Below, one piece after another: positions 6,301 through 6,674 of a stretch of DNA of 6,674 nucleotides (position 1 is its first letter; every line of letters starts with the position of its first letter). The stretch lies in contig JACRPJ010000015.1 of assembly GCA_016213985.1 (NCBI GenBank), positions 1 to 6,674 of the forward strand. The letters run 5' to 3'. Source of the DNA: Candidatus Woesearchaeota archaeon. Lineage in GTDB: Archaea > Nanobdellota > Nanobdellia > Woesearchaeales > GW2011-AR9. The notes under the pieces were generated by a model. It was not told the origin of the DNA and made no database searches. It saw only the letters and a list, made by a program, of their open reading frames with translations. The translations under genes and the position numbers were made by a program.

Positions 6301-6595
6301 ACTTTTTCTCCAACAATTTTCTGTTGGGGATTTTAAGGGGCTGCTTTTTATCCCCGGAAAGAGCAAAAAAATCAGAATAAAAATAGCTACCCCTCATTGT
6401 CTGATAACAATACCTTTCTAAATCATGGGCAAAATAATTCCCTTTTTCTAAGATATCTAATAATAGTTTTGAATTAATGTCGTACTTGAAGAAGTTTGTC
6501 CCTAATAAGGCTTGCTCAGTAAGCAGTTCTTTTTTTACAATCAGCTCCAGGCATCTCTTTTTATAGCTATTAAAGTAGCCGTCGAAATCAAGCAT
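6299..6595 (-). CDS. Hypothetical protein, first gene of the trio; 5' end uncertain, possibly partial
   Basis: I do not recognise this protein. From ATG 6595 it has 98 residues, is rich in Leu, Lys, Tyr and Phe, and has no signal peptide, membrane segment or known motif. It has a helical character (YKKRCLELIVKKELL at residues 11-25, SKLLLDILEKGNYFAHDLERY at about 42-62) and a Lys-rich end. No Shine-Dalgarno precedes the ATG. The same frame stays open without a stop to the right edge of the window (26 further codons, none of them ATG, GTG or TTG), so the true gene may be longer and cut by the window end. It is also more AT-rich than mutS (for example 19 of 60 G+C at 6361-6420 against 27 of 60 at 2461-2520). 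Its TAG stop overlaps the ribosome binding site of the next gene. Confidence 0.55.
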   Translation of the reverse strand: MLDFDGYFNSYKKRCLELIVKKELLTEQALLGTNFFKYDINSKLLLDILEKGNYFAHDLERYCYQTMRGSYFYSDFFALSGDKKQPLKIPNRKLLEKK

Positions 6596-6610
6596 AACAA
6601 TATTATATTT

Positions 6611-6645
6611 TGTACTTACACCATTTTTTATACTTGCACCATTTT
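6611..6645. repeat. Two 17-bp direct repeats, period 18 bp
   Basis: TGTACTTACACCATTTT at 6611-6627 and TATACTTGCACCATTTT at 6629-6645 match at 15 of 17 positions and are separated by one base. They lie 16 bp upstream of the ATG of the 98-residue gene. They could be operator half-sites, terminal binding repeats of an insertion sequence running off the right edge (the outer copy begins with TG, as IS21-type ends do), or a coding repeat, since the 18-bp period keeps frame and reads NGASIK/NGVSTK on the minus strand. Confidence 0.6.
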
Positions 6646-6674
6646 CTAAGAAATGTATTAGATGATCGTGGACC

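Noticed and set aside
6602..6607. TATAAT on the minus strand as a promoter -10 element of the trio
   Set aside because: It is a perfect hexamer, but there is no -35 match at 16-18 nt, it is only 6-7 nt from the ATG, and the region may be coding. Not called as a promoter.

Overview
The window looks like a piece of bacterial chromosome, AT-rich to moderate in GC (60-base samples run from about 32% to 55% GC), with tightly packed genes, many of which overlap or nearly touch. A full-length bacterial-type MutS together with an AmmeMemoRadiSam gene set suggests an anaerobic or thermophilic-leaning, possibly uncultivated bacterium. The sequence alone does not fix the phylum.

Positions 1-1966 (+ strand) hold one compact gene run. 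It starts with the last 52 codons of the AmmeMemoRadiSam radical SAM protein, followed by the complete MEMO1-family protein (AmrB). Next comes a PAP2-type membrane phosphatase/transferase that overlaps amrB by ATGA, and then an AMMECR1-domain protein (AmrA) that overlaps the phosphatase gene. The AMMECR1 gene is damaged. Its reading frame stops making sense after the GVILEK motif, and the expected C-terminal end of the family (KVYAVEKFEEK) is still present just downstream in the -1 frame. About 40 residues between these points are missing.

Positions 1963-4476 (- strand) hold mutS, convergent with the first run. The two stop codons overlap in TTAA and no terminator lies between them. All the MutS signature motifs are present.

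Positions 4587-6674 (- strand) hold three genes of unrecognised function that read towards mutS and look translationally coupled: a 98-residue or longer protein, a 370-residue protein and a 204-residue protein. The 370-residue protein appears to consist of four degenerate MerR/excisionase-like winged-helix modules in tandem. The 204-residue protein begins with an amphipathic Gln/Leu-rich segment resembling region I of sigma-54, and it also carries an HEFSH motif. Two near-identical 17-bp direct repeats lie at the right edge, upstream of the first of these genes. This trio is the part of the window most likely to be undescribed; its function cannot be read from the sequence.
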